From Candidatus Contendibacter sp. (GTDB taxonomy: Bacteria > Pseudomonadota > Gammaproteobacteria > Competibacterales > Competibacteraceae), in the NCBI GenBank assembly GCA_029624765.1, contig JARSSO010000020.1:47445-111444 (forward strand): 64,000 bases of DNA, read 5' to 3'. Numbering within the stretch: position 1 is the first letter of the stretch; each line of letters opens with the position of its first letter. A program made the position numbers and the translations under genes. Below, piece by piece: positions 25,244 to 35,092 of the stretch. The notes beneath the pieces are model-generated. The model saw only the letters and a list, made by a program, of their open reading frames with translations, was not told the DNA's origin and searched no databases.

Positions 25244-27247
25244 ATGACCACCCAAGTAAAACGCGATAAACCCTGGCTGATGCGGACCTATTCCGGCCAT
25301 TCCTCCGCCAAGGCATCCAACGAGCTGTACCGCACCAATCTCGGCAAGGGACAAACCGGGCTGTCGGTAGCCTTCGACCTGCCGACCCAGACCGGCTACG
25401 ACGCCGACCATCCCCTGGCGCGTGGCGAAGTCGGCAAGGTCGGCGTGCCGATCTGCAACATCGGCGACATGGAAGCCCTGTTCGACCAGATTCCGCTGGG
25501 GCAGATGAATACCTCCATGACCATCAACGCCACCGCCGCCTGGTTGCTGGCGTTGTACGTCGCCACCGCCGAACGGCAGGGCGCTTCCCCCGCCCAATTG
25601 CAGGGCACCACCCAGAACGACATCCTCAAGGAATACCTGTCGCGTGGCACCTACATCTTCCCGCCCGCGCCGTCGGTGCGACTGACCACCGACATCATCG
25701 CCTACACGGTCAAGAATATCCCGAAGTGGAATCCGACCAACATTTGCAGCTATCACCTGCAAGAAGCCGGCGCGACGCCCACTCAGGAACTCGCCTACGC
25801 CCTGTCCACCGCCATCGCCGTGCTCGACGCGATCCGCGATTCCGGCCAGATCGGCGCGGACGGTTTCGAGCAAGTGGTCGGGCGGATTTCCTTCTTCGTC
25901 AACGCCGGCATCCGTTTCGTCGAGGAAACCTGCAAGATGCGGGCGTTTGGCGAGATGTGGGACAAGCTGGCCCAGGAGCGCTACGGCGCGCAAAGCGAGG
26001 AAATGCGCCGCTTCCGCTACGGCGTGCAGGTCAACTCCCTGGGTCTGACCGAGGCGCAGCCGGAAAACAACGTCCAGCGCATCGTGCTGGAAATGCTCGG
26101 CGTCAGCCTGTCCAAGAAGGCCCGCGCCCGCGCCATCCAGCTTCCGGCCTGGAACGAGGCATTGGGTCTGCCCCGGCCGTGGGATCAACAATGGGCGTTG
26201 CGGATGCAGCAGGTACTCGTCCTTGAAACCGACCTGCTGGAATACGGCGATATCTTCGACGGCTCGCCGGTCATCGCCGCCAAGGTCAAGGCGCTGGTGG
26301 ACGGCGCGACGGCGGAAATGGCGCGGGTGCAGGAACAGGGCGGCATGGTGCAGGCCATCGAAGCCGGCTACGTCAAGCGGCAACTGGTGACCAGCCACAC
26401 CGAGCGGATGCGGGCCATCGAGCGCGGCGATCTGAAGATCGTCGGTCTCAACTGCTTCAGGGAAACCGAGGAATCGCCGCTGACCGGCGGCAAGGACAGC
26501 GGCATCATGAAGGTCGATCCGCGCGCCGAGCGCGAGCAGATCGAGCGGCTCAACGCCTTCCGCGCCAAGCGCAACAACGCCGAGGTCAAGGCGGCGCTGG
26601 CCACTTTGGCCGAGACCGCACGCAGCGGCGCCAATATCATGCCGGCATCGATCCTGTGCGCCCATGCGGGCGTGACGACCGGCGAATGGTCGCAAACCCT
26701 GCGCGACATCTTCGGCGAATACCGCGCCCCGACCGGCATCGACATCGCCGCCAACGACGATGCGCGCGGCGCGCGGGCGGTGGCGATTCGGACCGAAGTG
26801 ATCAAGACCGGCGAGGAAGTGGGTCGGCCGCTGCGGTTGTTGGTCGGTAAGCCGGGCCTGGACGGTCACAGCAACGGCGCCGAGCAGATCGCGGTCAAGG
26901 GCCGCGACGTGGGCTTCGAGATCGTCTATGAAGGCATCCGCCTGACCCCCGAACAGATCGCCAAGGCGGCGCTGGAGGAGGGCGTTCACTTGATCGGGTT
27001 GTCGGTGTTGTCGGGTAGCCACGTGGAGATGGTCGAGGATGTGTTTAACCAACTGGACAAGGTGGGTTTGAGGGGACTGCCAGTGGTGATCGGCGGCATC
27101 ATCCCGGAGAGCGACGCCAAGCTGCTGAAGGAAAAAGGTATTGCGGCCGTCTATACGCCCAAGGATATCGACCTCAACGGTATCATGGTGGACATTCTCA
27201 ACCTGATTCGTAAAGCCAACGATCTCCAGCCGGTCGCGACGGCATGA
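25244..27247 (+). CDS. ecm: Ethylmalonyl-CoA mutase
   Basis: This 667-residue coenzyme-B12 enzyme has the mutase barrel (RTYSGHSSAKASNELYRTNL, VAFDLPTQTGYDADHP, NTSMTINATAAWLLALY) and a C-terminal B12-binding domain with D-x-H-x-x-G at DGHSNG (about 541). It belongs to the MeaA/Ecm branch, single-chain and shorter than methylmalonyl-CoA mutase large subunits. Ecm turns (2R)-ethylmalonyl-CoA into methylsuccinyl-CoA, the substrate of Mcd. The gene overlaps meaB by four bases, and ccr follows, as in ethylmalonyl-CoA clusters. The start ATG has AAGAGG upstream. Confidence 0.9.
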   Translation: MTTQVKRDKPWLMRTYSGHSSAKASNELYRTNLGKGQTGLSVAFDLPTQTGYDADHPLARGEVGKVGVPICNIGDMEALFDQIPLGQMNTSMTINATAAWLLALYVATAERQGASPAQLQGTTQNDILKEYLSRGTYIFPPAPSVRLTTDIIAYTVKNIPKWNPTNICSYHLQEAGATPTQELAYALSTAIAVLDAIRDSGQIGADGFEQVVGRISFFVNAGIRFVEETCKMRAFGEMWDKLAQERYGAQSEEMRRFRYGVQVNSLGLTEAQPENNVQRIVLEMLGVSLSKKARARAIQLPAWNEALGLPRPWDQQWALRMQQVLVLETDLLEYGDIFDGSPVIAAKVKALVDGATAEMARVQEQGGMVQAIEAGYVKRQLVTSHTERMRAIERGDLKIVGLNCFRETEESPLTGGKDSGIMKVDPRAEREQIERLNAFRAKRNNAEVKAALATLAETARSGANIMPASILCAHAGVTTGEWSQTLRDIFGEYRAPTGIDIAANDDARGARAVAIRTEVIKTGEEVGRPLRLLVGKPGLDGHSNGAEQIAVKGRDVGFEIVYEGIRLTPEQIAKAALEEGVHLIGLSVLSGSHVEMVEDVFNQLDKVGLRGLPVVIGGIIPESDAKLLKEKGIAAVYTPKDIDLNGIMVDILNLIRKANDLQPVATA

Positions 27248-28236
27248 CGCTCGCGTTGCCCGAACCGGCGGCGCTGGCCGCCGCCGTCGGCGGACGCGAC
27301 CGGCTGGCGCTGGCGCGGGCGCTCAACCTGCTGGACGACCGCCGGCCGGTGGCCCGTCAGTGCGCCGCCGCCTTTCTGGACGCGCTGCCGGCCGAGAAGC
27401 TGGACACGGGTGGCCATCTGATCGGCATCACCGGTCCGCCGGGCGCGGGCAAGTCCTCGCTGACCGCCGCATTGATTCAGGTGTGGCGGCGGCGCGGTTT
27501 GAAGGTGGCGATCCTGGCGGTCGACCCGTCCAGTCCCATTACCGGCGGGGCGCTGCTGGGCGACCGGCTGCGGATGCACGCCAGCGGCGCCGACCGCGAG
27601 GTGTTCATCCGCTCCTTGGCCTGTCGCGGCGAGTTTGGCGGCCTCAGCGCCGAAGTCTGGCCGATGAGTCTGGCGATGCTGGCGGCGTTCGATGTCGTGC
27701 TGGTGGAGACGGTGGGCGTCGGGCAGAAGGAAATCGACGTGTCCAAGATGACCGACACCACCTGCTTCGTCGCCCAGCCCGCCTCCGGCGACAGCATCCA
27801 GTTTCTCAAGGCCGGCATCATGGAAATCCCGCACGTGATCGTCGTCAACAAGGAAGATATCGGGATGGCGGCGCGCAAGACCCTGTCCGAACTGAAAAAT
27901 ACACTACGGCGGCAGATGGACCCCGAAGGCTGGCAGGTGCCGGCACTGTCGGTCAGCGCCGCGCTGGGCAGCGGCATCGAACCGTTGGCCGACGCGCTCG
28001 ACAGCCACCGCAACTGGCTGTTGGCGCGCGGCCAGTTCAACGCCCGCCGCCAGCGTTGCCAGGCGGAATGGCTGGTCAAGCACCTGCGCGAGGAATTCGG
28101 CCGCTACGGCATCGGGTTGCTGGGCGGGGAGGATGCGTTGTTCATCCGCTTGGCCGAAGCCCCCCGCCGTTCGCCCATCGCCGAATACGAAGCCCTGCGC
28201 GCCCGCGTCATTCGAGAGATCAAGGCTAAAGGTTAA
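27244..28236 (+). CDS. meaB: MeaB/ArgK-type G3E GTPase, B12 mutase chaperone
   Basis: This 330-residue protein starts at ATG overlapping the ecm stop by four bases. It has Walker A GPPGAGKSS (residues 64-72), the PSSPITGGALLGDRLRM switch region typical of MeaB, and DVVLVETVGVGQKE. MeaB-type GTPases gate adenosylcobalamin loading and protect their mutase partner against inactivation. Position inside the pathway operon shows the partner is the neighbouring mutase. Confidence 0.93.
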   Translation: MTLALPEPAALAAAVGGRDRLALARALNLLDDRRPVARQCAAAFLDALPAEKLDTGGHLIGITGPPGAGKSSLTAALIQVWRRRGLKVAILAVDPSSPITGGALLGDRLRMHASGADREVFIRSLACRGEFGGLSAEVWPMSLAMLAAFDVVLVETVGVGQKEIDVSKMTDTTCFVAQPASGDSIQFLKAGIMEIPHVIVVNKEDIGMAARKTLSELKNTLRRQMDPEGWQVPALSVSAALGSGIEPLADALDSHRNWLLARGQFNARRQRCQAEWLVKHLREEFGRYGIGLLGGEDALFIRLAEAPRRSPIAEYEALRARVIREIKAKG

Positions 28237-28295
28237 AGGCTTTTCCCATCAGTGCCTTAACTCAAACAACAACCCCAACGTAGAGAGAAACGAAG

Positions 28296-30047
28296 ATGGC
28301 CAAAGAACTGTACGACATCGCCGAACAGCCGCCGCTGGGCGTGGTTCCCCCCAAGATGCACGCCTGGCTGATCCGCCCGGAGCGGTTCGGCAAGCCGATG
28401 GAAGCGTTTCAGAAGGAGGTGGTGAATACACCTCCCATCGCCGACGACGAAGTGCTGGTGTACGTGATGGCGGCGGGCATCAACTACAACAACGTCTGGG
28501 CCGGGCTGGGCATTCCGGTCAACGTCATCGGCGCCCGCAACAAGGCTGGCGAGCCCGAGGATTTCCACATCGGCGGCAGCGACGCTTCCGGCATCGTCTA
28601 CAAGGTCGGCAAGGACGTGACGAACGTCAAGGTCGGCGACGAGGTGGTGATGCACTGCGGCCAGTACAGCCGCGACTGCGAGTGGGTCAAGAGCGGTGGT
28701 GACCCGATGTACTCGCCGACTTTCAAGATTTGGGGCTACGAAACCAACTGGGGCAGCTTCGCTCAGTTCACCAAGGTGCAGGCCCAGCAGTGCATGCCCA
28801 AGCCCCGACACATGAACTGGGAGGAAGCCGCCGCCTACACCCTGGTCGCCGCGACCGCCTGGCGGATGTTGCACGGCTGGGGCGTGAATGCGATCAAGAA
28901 AGGCGACGTGGCCCTGATCTGGGGCGGTGCGGGTGGACTCGGCTCCATGGCCATTCAAATCGTCAAGGCCGCCGGCGCGACCTCCATCGCCATGGTCTCC
29001 GGCCAGGACAAGTTCGACTACTGCATGAAATTGGGCGCCAAGGGTTGCATCAACCGCAACGACTTCGACCACTGGGGCATGTTGCCGCACTGGAAGGACA
29101 ACGCCGGCTACGCCAAGTGGCTGAAAGGGGTGCGCGCCTTCGGCGCCAAGATTTGGGAGGTGCTGGGCGAGAAGCGGGCCCCGAACCTGGTGTTCGAGCA
29201 TCCCGGCGAAACCACCATCCCCACCTCGATCTTCGTCTGCGAGACCGGCGGCATGGTGGTGGTCTGCGCCGGCACCACCGGCTACAACGCCACGGTCGAT
29301 CTGCGCTACCTGTGGATGCGGCAGAAGCGGTTGCAAGGCTCCCACTTTGCCAACACCGTGCAATCCAACCAGATGAACGAACTGGCCCTGCGCGGCCTGC
29401 TCGATCCCTGCCTGTCGCGGGCGTTCACCTACGAGGAAATCCCGGTCGCCCACCAACTGATGTACGAAAACAAGCACCCGCACGGCAACATGGCGGTGCT
29501 GGTCGGCGCCAGGGACTTTGGCCTCGGCGCCCATGGCAAACCCCCGGTAGCGATTGAGCATCCGACCCTGCCCAAGGGCGATGTGCACACCACCCCGCAC
29601 CCCTACCCGCTGTCCGCCCCGCTGCCCAGCATCGCCGAAGCCGAGGCCATCACCATCGCCGACGATGGCACGAAGGTCAAGGATCTGATGCATCGCGGCA
29701 TCATCGCCTGCGCCCCCGGCGACACGGTCGGCCAGGTGGCCAAGATCATGGTGGATCACGAAATCCATGCGGTGGTGGTCATGGAGGGTGGCCAGGCGGT
29801 CGGGGTGGTGTCGCAGACCGACATGGTACTGGCCCGCCAGGGCCGCACGCCCGAGCAGGCCCGCGCCCTCCTGGCCCAGGACATCATGACCCCCGGCTGC
29901 GCCACCTGCGACGCGGACATCCTGCTCAGCGAAGCGGTCAGCCTGATGACCGGCCGCCGCATGCACCGCCTCGTGGTCACCGAGAACGGCCAACCCACCG
30001 GCGTGATCTCCATGACCGATGTCGTCCGCAAGATCATCGGGGAGTGA
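28296..30047 (+). CDS. ccr: Crotonyl-CoA carboxylase/reductase with C-terminal CBS pair
   Basis: This 583-residue protein has Ccr across residues 1-430: [12 protein letters not shown] (62-72), [18 protein letters not shown], the NADPH-binding [10 protein letters not shown] (about 208), and GSHFANTV, whose His is a proposed CO2-binding residue. Ccr reductively carboxylates crotonyl-CoA to (2S)-ethylmalonyl-CoA. Most Ccr proteins end near 430-450 residues. Here a Pro/His-rich linker (about 420-452) leads into two CBS motifs: residues 453-512 ([17 protein letters not shown] ... GVVSQTDMV) and 527-583 ([20 protein letters not shown] ... [12 protein letters not shown]). CBS pairs bind adenosine nucleotides, so activity may be tied to energy state. 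Ecm and MeaB precede; a strong terminator follows. Confidence 0.88.
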   Translation: MAKELYDIAEQPPLGVVPPKMHAWLIRPERFGKPMEAFQKEVVNTPPIADDEVLVYVMAAGINYNNVWAGLGIPVNVIGARNKAGEPEDFHIGGSDASGIVYKVGKDVTNVKVGDEVVMHCGQYSRDCEWVKSGGDPMYSPTFKIWGYETNWGSFAQFTKVQAQQCMPKPRHMNWEEAAAYTLVAATAWRMLHGWGVNAIKKGDVALIWGGAGGLGSMAIQIVKAAGATSIAMVSGQDKFDYCMKLGAKGCINRNDFDHWGMLPHWKDNAGYAKWLKGVRAFGAKIWEVLGEKRAPNLVFEHPGETTIPTSIFVCETGGMVVVCAGTTGYNATVDLRYLWMRQKRLQGSHFANTVQSNQMNELALRGLLDPCLSRAFTYEEIPVAHQLMYENKHPHGNMAVLVGARDFGLGAHGKPPVAIEHPTLPKGDVHTTPHPYPLSAPLPSIAEAEAITIADDGTKVKDLMHRGIIACAPGDTVGQVAKIMVDHEIHAVVVMEGGQAVGVVSQTDMVLARQGRTPEQARALLAQDIMTPGCATCDADILLSEAVSLMTGRRMHRLVVTENGQPTGVISMTDVVRKIIGE

Positions 30048-30060
30048 TCCAGTGAAAAAA

Positions 30061-30092
30061 CGGGGGCGCGATGGACGCGCCCCCGTTTTTTT
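30061..30092 (+). terminator. Strong Rho-independent terminator after ccr
   Basis: A perfect 10-bp GC stem (CGGGGGCGCG/CGCGCCCCCG, loop ATGGA) is followed by seven T's and preceded by six A's, so it may act in both directions. It separates the ethylmalonyl-CoA cluster from the next gene. An in-frame ATG inside it, at 30071, is not a likely start. Confidence 0.92.
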
Positions 30093-30115
30093 CCGAAGCG
30101 ATTGGGGAGCGATCC

Positions 30116-31096
30116 ATGAAAGCCATCGTCTGCCACGAACTGACCGGGATCAACGGATTAAGCCTTGAAGACGTTCCCGCACCCGCGCCTGCTCCGGGAC
30201 AGGCGCGGGTACGGGTGCGAGCCTGCGGCGTCAATTTCGCGGACAGCCTGATTACCCGGGGCCAGTATCAGGTACAGCCGCAACCGCCGTTCAGCCCCGG
30301 GTTCGAGGTGGCCGGCGAGGTGTTGGAAGTCGGCGAGGGAGTGACCGGTTTCAAGGCGGGTGATCGCATCATCGCCATCACTCCGCACGGTGGTTATGCC
30401 GAGCAGGCGGTGGTGGACGTCAATCGGTGCGTGGCGATGCCGACGGCGATGCCTTGGGAACACGGCGCGGCGTTTCCGGTGGTGTTCGGCACCTCGCACG
30501 TGGCTCTGTGGCATCGGGCGCGGCTGCGGGCCGGGGAGACCCTGGTGGTGCATGGCGCCTCCGGCGGGGTCGGGCTGACGGCGGTCGCCATCGGCAAGCA
30601 ACTGGGCGCAACGGTGATCGCCACCGCCAGCAGTCCCGAGAAGCTGGTTGTCGCCCGCGAGCAGGGCGCGGATCATCTGATCGATAGCAACCGCGAGGAC
30701 GTGCGGGCGAGAATCAAGGCGTTGACCGGCGGGCGCGGCGCGGACGTGGTTTACGATCCGGTCGGCGGCGATCTGTTCGCGGCTTCACTGCGCAGCATCG
30801 CCTTCGAGGGGCGGATTCTGGTGATCGGCTTCGCCGGCGGCACCGTGCCGCAAATCCCCGCCAATCATCTGCTGGTCAAGAACGTGGACGTGATCGGCCT
30901 CAACTGGCCGGCTTATGCGGAGTTGAATCCCCGGATCATGACCGAAAGTTTCCAGACCTTGCTGCAATGGTACCTGGAAGGCGCCATTCGGCCTTATGTA
31001 TCGGCCATCTATCGGTTGGAGCGGGCGATCGATGCGCTCGGGCAAGTAGTCGCGCGCAAGTCCACCGGCAAGGTGGTGATCACGATGGACGAATAG
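30116..31096 (+). CDS. NADPH:quinone oxidoreductase family (zinc-type MDR)
   Basis: The start is MKAIVCHELTGINGL at 30116, with GGGGAG seven bases upstream; an in-frame ATG at 30071 falls within the terminator and is rejected. The 326-residue protein is a medium-chain dehydrogenase: GRGQ-like region GINGLSLEDVPAPAPAPGQARV, then QPPFSPGFEVAGEV, and a Rossmann motif GASGGVGLTAVAIG. It lacks the catalytic-zinc cysteines, so it belongs with quinone oxidoreductases (Qor) rather than alcohol dehydrogenases. It reduces a quinone or enone with NADPH. It is not clearly part of the ethylmalonyl-CoA operon because of the terminator. Confidence 0.85.
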   Translation: MKAIVCHELTGINGLSLEDVPAPAPAPGQARVRVRACGVNFADSLITRGQYQVQPQPPFSPGFEVAGEVLEVGEGVTGFKAGDRIIAITPHGGYAEQAVVDVNRCVAMPTAMPWEHGAAFPVVFGTSHVALWHRARLRAGETLVVHGASGGVGLTAVAIGKQLGATVIATASSPEKLVVAREQGADHLIDSNREDVRARIKALTGGRGADVVYDPVGGDLFAASLRSIAFEGRILVIGFAGGTVPQIPANHLLVKNVDVIGLNWPAYAELNPRIMTESFQTLLQWYLEGAIRPYVSAIYRLERAIDALGQVVARKSTGKVVITMDE

Positions 31097-31098
31097 GC

Positions 31099-31572
31099 AT
31101 GGCGTCCGAGCTGACGATCCGCCATCTGGGGCGGGTGACCCGGGCAACGGCGCAAGGCGGCGACGCCGGGTTGAAGAAATTCCGCAACGCCCTGTTGCTC
31201 AAGGATTTCATTATCGCCGCCGAACGGGAGAACCTGCTGGAATTTCGTCGTCGCGCATACCTGAGGCAGGACGACTGGCCGATGCGGGTGATCGTGCGCC
31301 GCGACGACGCCCAGTTTGAAATCGATTGTTACCTGTACATTCCCTGGGGCTGGATTATCGCCTTCACGGTGTTGATGTGGCTGGTGCTGCCGTTCGCCGG
31401 CATCCCCAACGCGCCGCTGGCGTTTGGGCTGGCGGCGGTGGTGGCGGCGCTGGCGATTTACAAGCGAAAATTCGATTGTCGGCCCGACGCCCATTTCTGG
31501 CAGCAACGGCCGCGCCAGCGCTGGGGCGAGATCATGGAACGGTTGGTGCGGGAAGCCTTCGCCCGGCCGTAG
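31099..31572 (+). CDS. Small protein with two membrane helices
   Basis: Starting at ATG 31099, two bases after the quinone oxidoreductase stop, this 157-residue protein has a soluble N-terminus and two adjacent membrane helices at about 78-97 and 102-122 (IPWGWIIAFTVLMWLVLPF and LAFGLAAVVAALAIY). The loop between them and the basic C-terminus face the cytosol by the positive-inside rule. I do not recognise a family. The short gap suggests translation together with the oxidoreductase. Confidence 0.6.
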   Translation: MASELTIRHLGRVTRATAQGGDAGLKKFRNALLLKDFIIAAERENLLEFRRRAYLRQDDWPMRVIVRRDDAQFEIDCYLYIPWGWIIAFTVLMWLVLPFAGIPNAPLAFGLAAVVAALAIYKRKFDCRPDAHFWQQRPRQRWGEIMERLVREAFARP

Positions 31573-31582
31573 CCGGAACCAT

Positions 31583-32296
31583 TCAACCGCCCTTGGCGCA
31601 CGGCGGATGGGGAAGGTCGTCGAACTGGCTCAGTCGCGCCATTTCCTGTACGACGATGCGCCGGCCATGCACGGTAATCAGCCCGGATTCGATCAGGCTG
31701 TGCAAGATTCGCGATAGCGTCTCCGGCGTCAGGTTCAGCCGCGAGGCGATGACGTGCTTGCTGGCTGGCAGTTCGAATATGACGGAGCCGCTGCCGGGCG
31801 TGCCGGCCAGTTGCAATAGAAATCCGATCACCCGCTGGGTGGAGGAACGCAGAGAGTAGTTCTCCACATCCTGAATCAAACCGTGCAGGCGCATGCTCAG
31901 TCCCGCCAACAGGCGGCGGGCGAAGGCGCTGTCGTGATCGATGGCCGCGAAGATGCCCTGCTTGGCGATATGCAACAGGCGGGAATCCTCCAGCGCCTGG
32001 GCCATCACCGGGCAGGGTCTTTCCATGAACATCACCGCTTCGCCGAAGCTTTGTCCAGGCCCGACCAGGGACACGACTTTTTCGTTGCCCTGTGGGGAGG
32101 TAAACGCCAGCTTGATCTGGCCGCGCACGACCACGTAGAAGCCCTCCAGCAAGGTGCCCTTCTGGAACAGGATCCGCCCTTTGCCCAGACCGATTTCGCG
32201 CGTTCCCGCCGCCAGGTTGGCGATCTCGCCCTCGCGCAACTGCTGAAACAATGGCAGGTTGGCGAGCACCCTGCCGATATCGATCTGCTTGCCCAC
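31583..32296 (-). CDS. dnr: Crp/Fnr-family regulator, Dnr type
   Basis: This 237-residue regulator starts at GTG 32296. It has a cyclic-nucleotide-binding-like fold (GRILFQKGTLLEGFYVVVRGQIKLAF) and a C-terminal HTH (ASKHVIASRLNLTPETLSRILHSL, about 180-203). It has only two cysteines, so it lacks the four of iron-sulfur FNR and fits the Dnr/NnrR type that senses NO, probably via heme. It lies divergent from nirS with one perfect FNR-like box between them. It should therefore activate the nir and nor operons when NO appears. The possibility of another Crp/Fnr subtype remains. Confidence 0.82.
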   Translation of the reverse strand: MGKQIDIGRVLANLPLFQQLREGEIANLAAGTREIGLGKGRILFQKGTLLEGFYVVVRGQIKLAFTSPQGNEKVVSLVGPGQSFGEAVMFMERPCPVMAQALEDSRLLHIAKQGIFAAIDHDSAFARRLLAGLSMRLHGLIQDVENYSLRSSTQRVIGFLLQLAGTPGSGSVIFELPASKHVIASRLNLTPETLSRILHSLIESGLITVHGRRIVVQEMARLSQFDDLPHPPCAKGG

Positions 32297-32370
32297 CGGT
32301 TTTGCTGTTCCTCGCGCTCGGTTAACGATCAGGCATTGCCACGCTCTATTTGGCGCAATGGTTCGGGAAC

Positions 32371-32384
32371 TTGATGTAAATCAA
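32371..32384. promoter_or_regulatory. FNR/Dnr box between dnr and nirS
   Basis: TTGATGTAAATCAA is a perfect TTGAT-N4-ATCAA palindrome. Its centre is 100 bases before the nirS ATG, and a TATTTC-like -10 sits near 32407 with spacing right for a class II activator site. The centre is 81 bases before the dnr start, so dnr may regulate itself. Confidence 0.85.
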
Positions 32385-32465
32385 GGCACGATGACGACGG
32401 TTGCCGTATTTCATTAGGCAGTTCAAACGACAATCCAAGTCATGCTACCACCCGCCGCCTCGTAG

Positions 32466-34217
<1,752 letters not shown>

Positions 34218-34239
34218 GCGATAAGAAGGAGAAACTGTC

Positions 34240-34551
34240 ATGCGTATCAACCATCTCGGCACGCTGATCTTGGCGTTGCTGATCGTCCCCGCGGCGCAGG
34301 CGAGCGAGGAACTAGCCAAGAAATACAACTGTCTGGCCTGCCACCAGACCGACAAGAAACTGGTCGGTCCGTCCTATCAGGAGGTGGCGGCCAAGTACAA
34401 GGGGCAGGCCGACGCATCGGCCCTGCTGGCCAAGAAAATCAAGGAAGGCGGTGTAGGAGTGTGGGGTCAGATACCGATGCCTCCCAATCCCACCGTGCCC
34501 GATGCCGACCTTAACGCCTTGGTCGCCTGGATTCTGGGAATGGCCAAGTAA
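34240..34551 (+). CDS. nirM: Cytochrome c551, electron donor to NirS
   Basis: The 103-residue protein has a signal peptide (residues 1-22) and a single c-type heme site CLACH at 31-35, with PMPPNP supplying a possible axial Met. It fits cytochrome c551/c8 (NirM), the donor of electrons to cytochrome cd1. It follows nirS by 22 bases. The position directly after nirS is the one in Pseudomonas. Confidence 0.9.
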   Translation: MRINHLGTLILALLIVPAAQASEELAKKYNCLACHQTDKKLVGPSYQEVAAKYKGQADASALLAKKIKEGGVGVWGQIPMPPNPTVPDADLNALVAWILGMAK

Positions 34552-34562
34552 GGGCGAATGCT

Positions 34563-34593
34563 CCAGCCACCGTTCTCCAGGGAGGGTGGCTGG
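34563..34593 (+). terminator. Hairpin between nirM and nirC
   Basis: CCAGCCACC and GGTGGCTGG pair perfectly over nine bases around a 13-base loop, starting 12 bases after the nirM stop. There is no T-run, so this is more likely an attenuator or stability element that raises nirSM over the heme d1 genes than a strict terminator. Confidence 0.55.
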
Positions 34594-34741
34594 TTGAATG
34601 TCGGTGATGAATTGCCTGTCTGCTGCGGCAGGTTGATGCAAGACAACGATAATGCAGCCCATGGTTCCCATACCCCCTCGCCAACGGTTGAGCAAGCCTT
34701 CTCTCCCCCCACGAAGCCGGACCGCAAGGGTATTTTCTTTT

Positions 34742-35092
34742 TTGGCGAACCGGAGAATCCGACCACTTGTTCTCATACCGGTCGGTTTTGTCCTTGCCCC
34801 GCTGGCGCTGGCGGAAAAGCCGCCCGCGCCGTCCCCGGAACGCAGCCGGGAACTCGTCCGCATGGTGCGCCAGGATTGCGGTTCCTGTCATGGCTTGAGC
34901 TTGCGCGGCGGTTTGGGTCCGGCGCTGTTGCCGGACGCTCTGCGCGACAAGCCACCCGCCGGTTTGAAATACACCATCCTGCTAGGTCGGCCCGGCACCG
35001 CCATGCCGCCCTGGAAAACCTTTTTGAGCGAAGCCGAGACCGATTGGATCGTGGCGCAATTGCTGCGCGGTTTCCCGGAGGAATCCAAATGA
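34742..35092 (+). CDS. nirC: NirC-type cytochrome c
   Basis: The best start is TTG 34742, giving a 116-residue protein with signal peptide RRIRPLVLIPVGFVLAPLALA; AAGGG lies 11 bases upstream. ATGs at 34652 and 34661 in the same frame have no ribosome site and would bury the signal. The heme site is CGSCH (about 46-50). NirC is a periplasmic monoheme cytochrome used in heme d1 maturation. Its domain shares the string GGLGPALLP with the cytochrome domain of NirN in this window. The stop overlaps nirF by four bases. Confidence 0.75.
   Translation: MANRRIRPLVLIPVGFVLAPLALAEKPPAPSPERSRELVRMVRQDCGSCHGLSLRGGLGPALLPDALRDKPPAGLKYTILLGRPGTAMPPWKTFLSEAETDWIVAQLLRGFPEESK

Noticed and set aside
25043..27052. 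Leftward open frame across ecm
   Set aside because: Overlaps a certain mutase gene and shows no domain.
28257..29993. Leftward open frame across ccr
   Set aside because: Shadow of ccr; no domain and no start signal.
30071..30115. Upstream start for the quinone oxidoreductase
   Set aside because: It falls in the loop of a strong terminator; ATG 30116 has a ribosome site.
34558..35088. Long N-terminal extension of NirF
   Set aside because: It reads through nirC in another frame and would bury the signal peptide; ATG 35089 has a good site.
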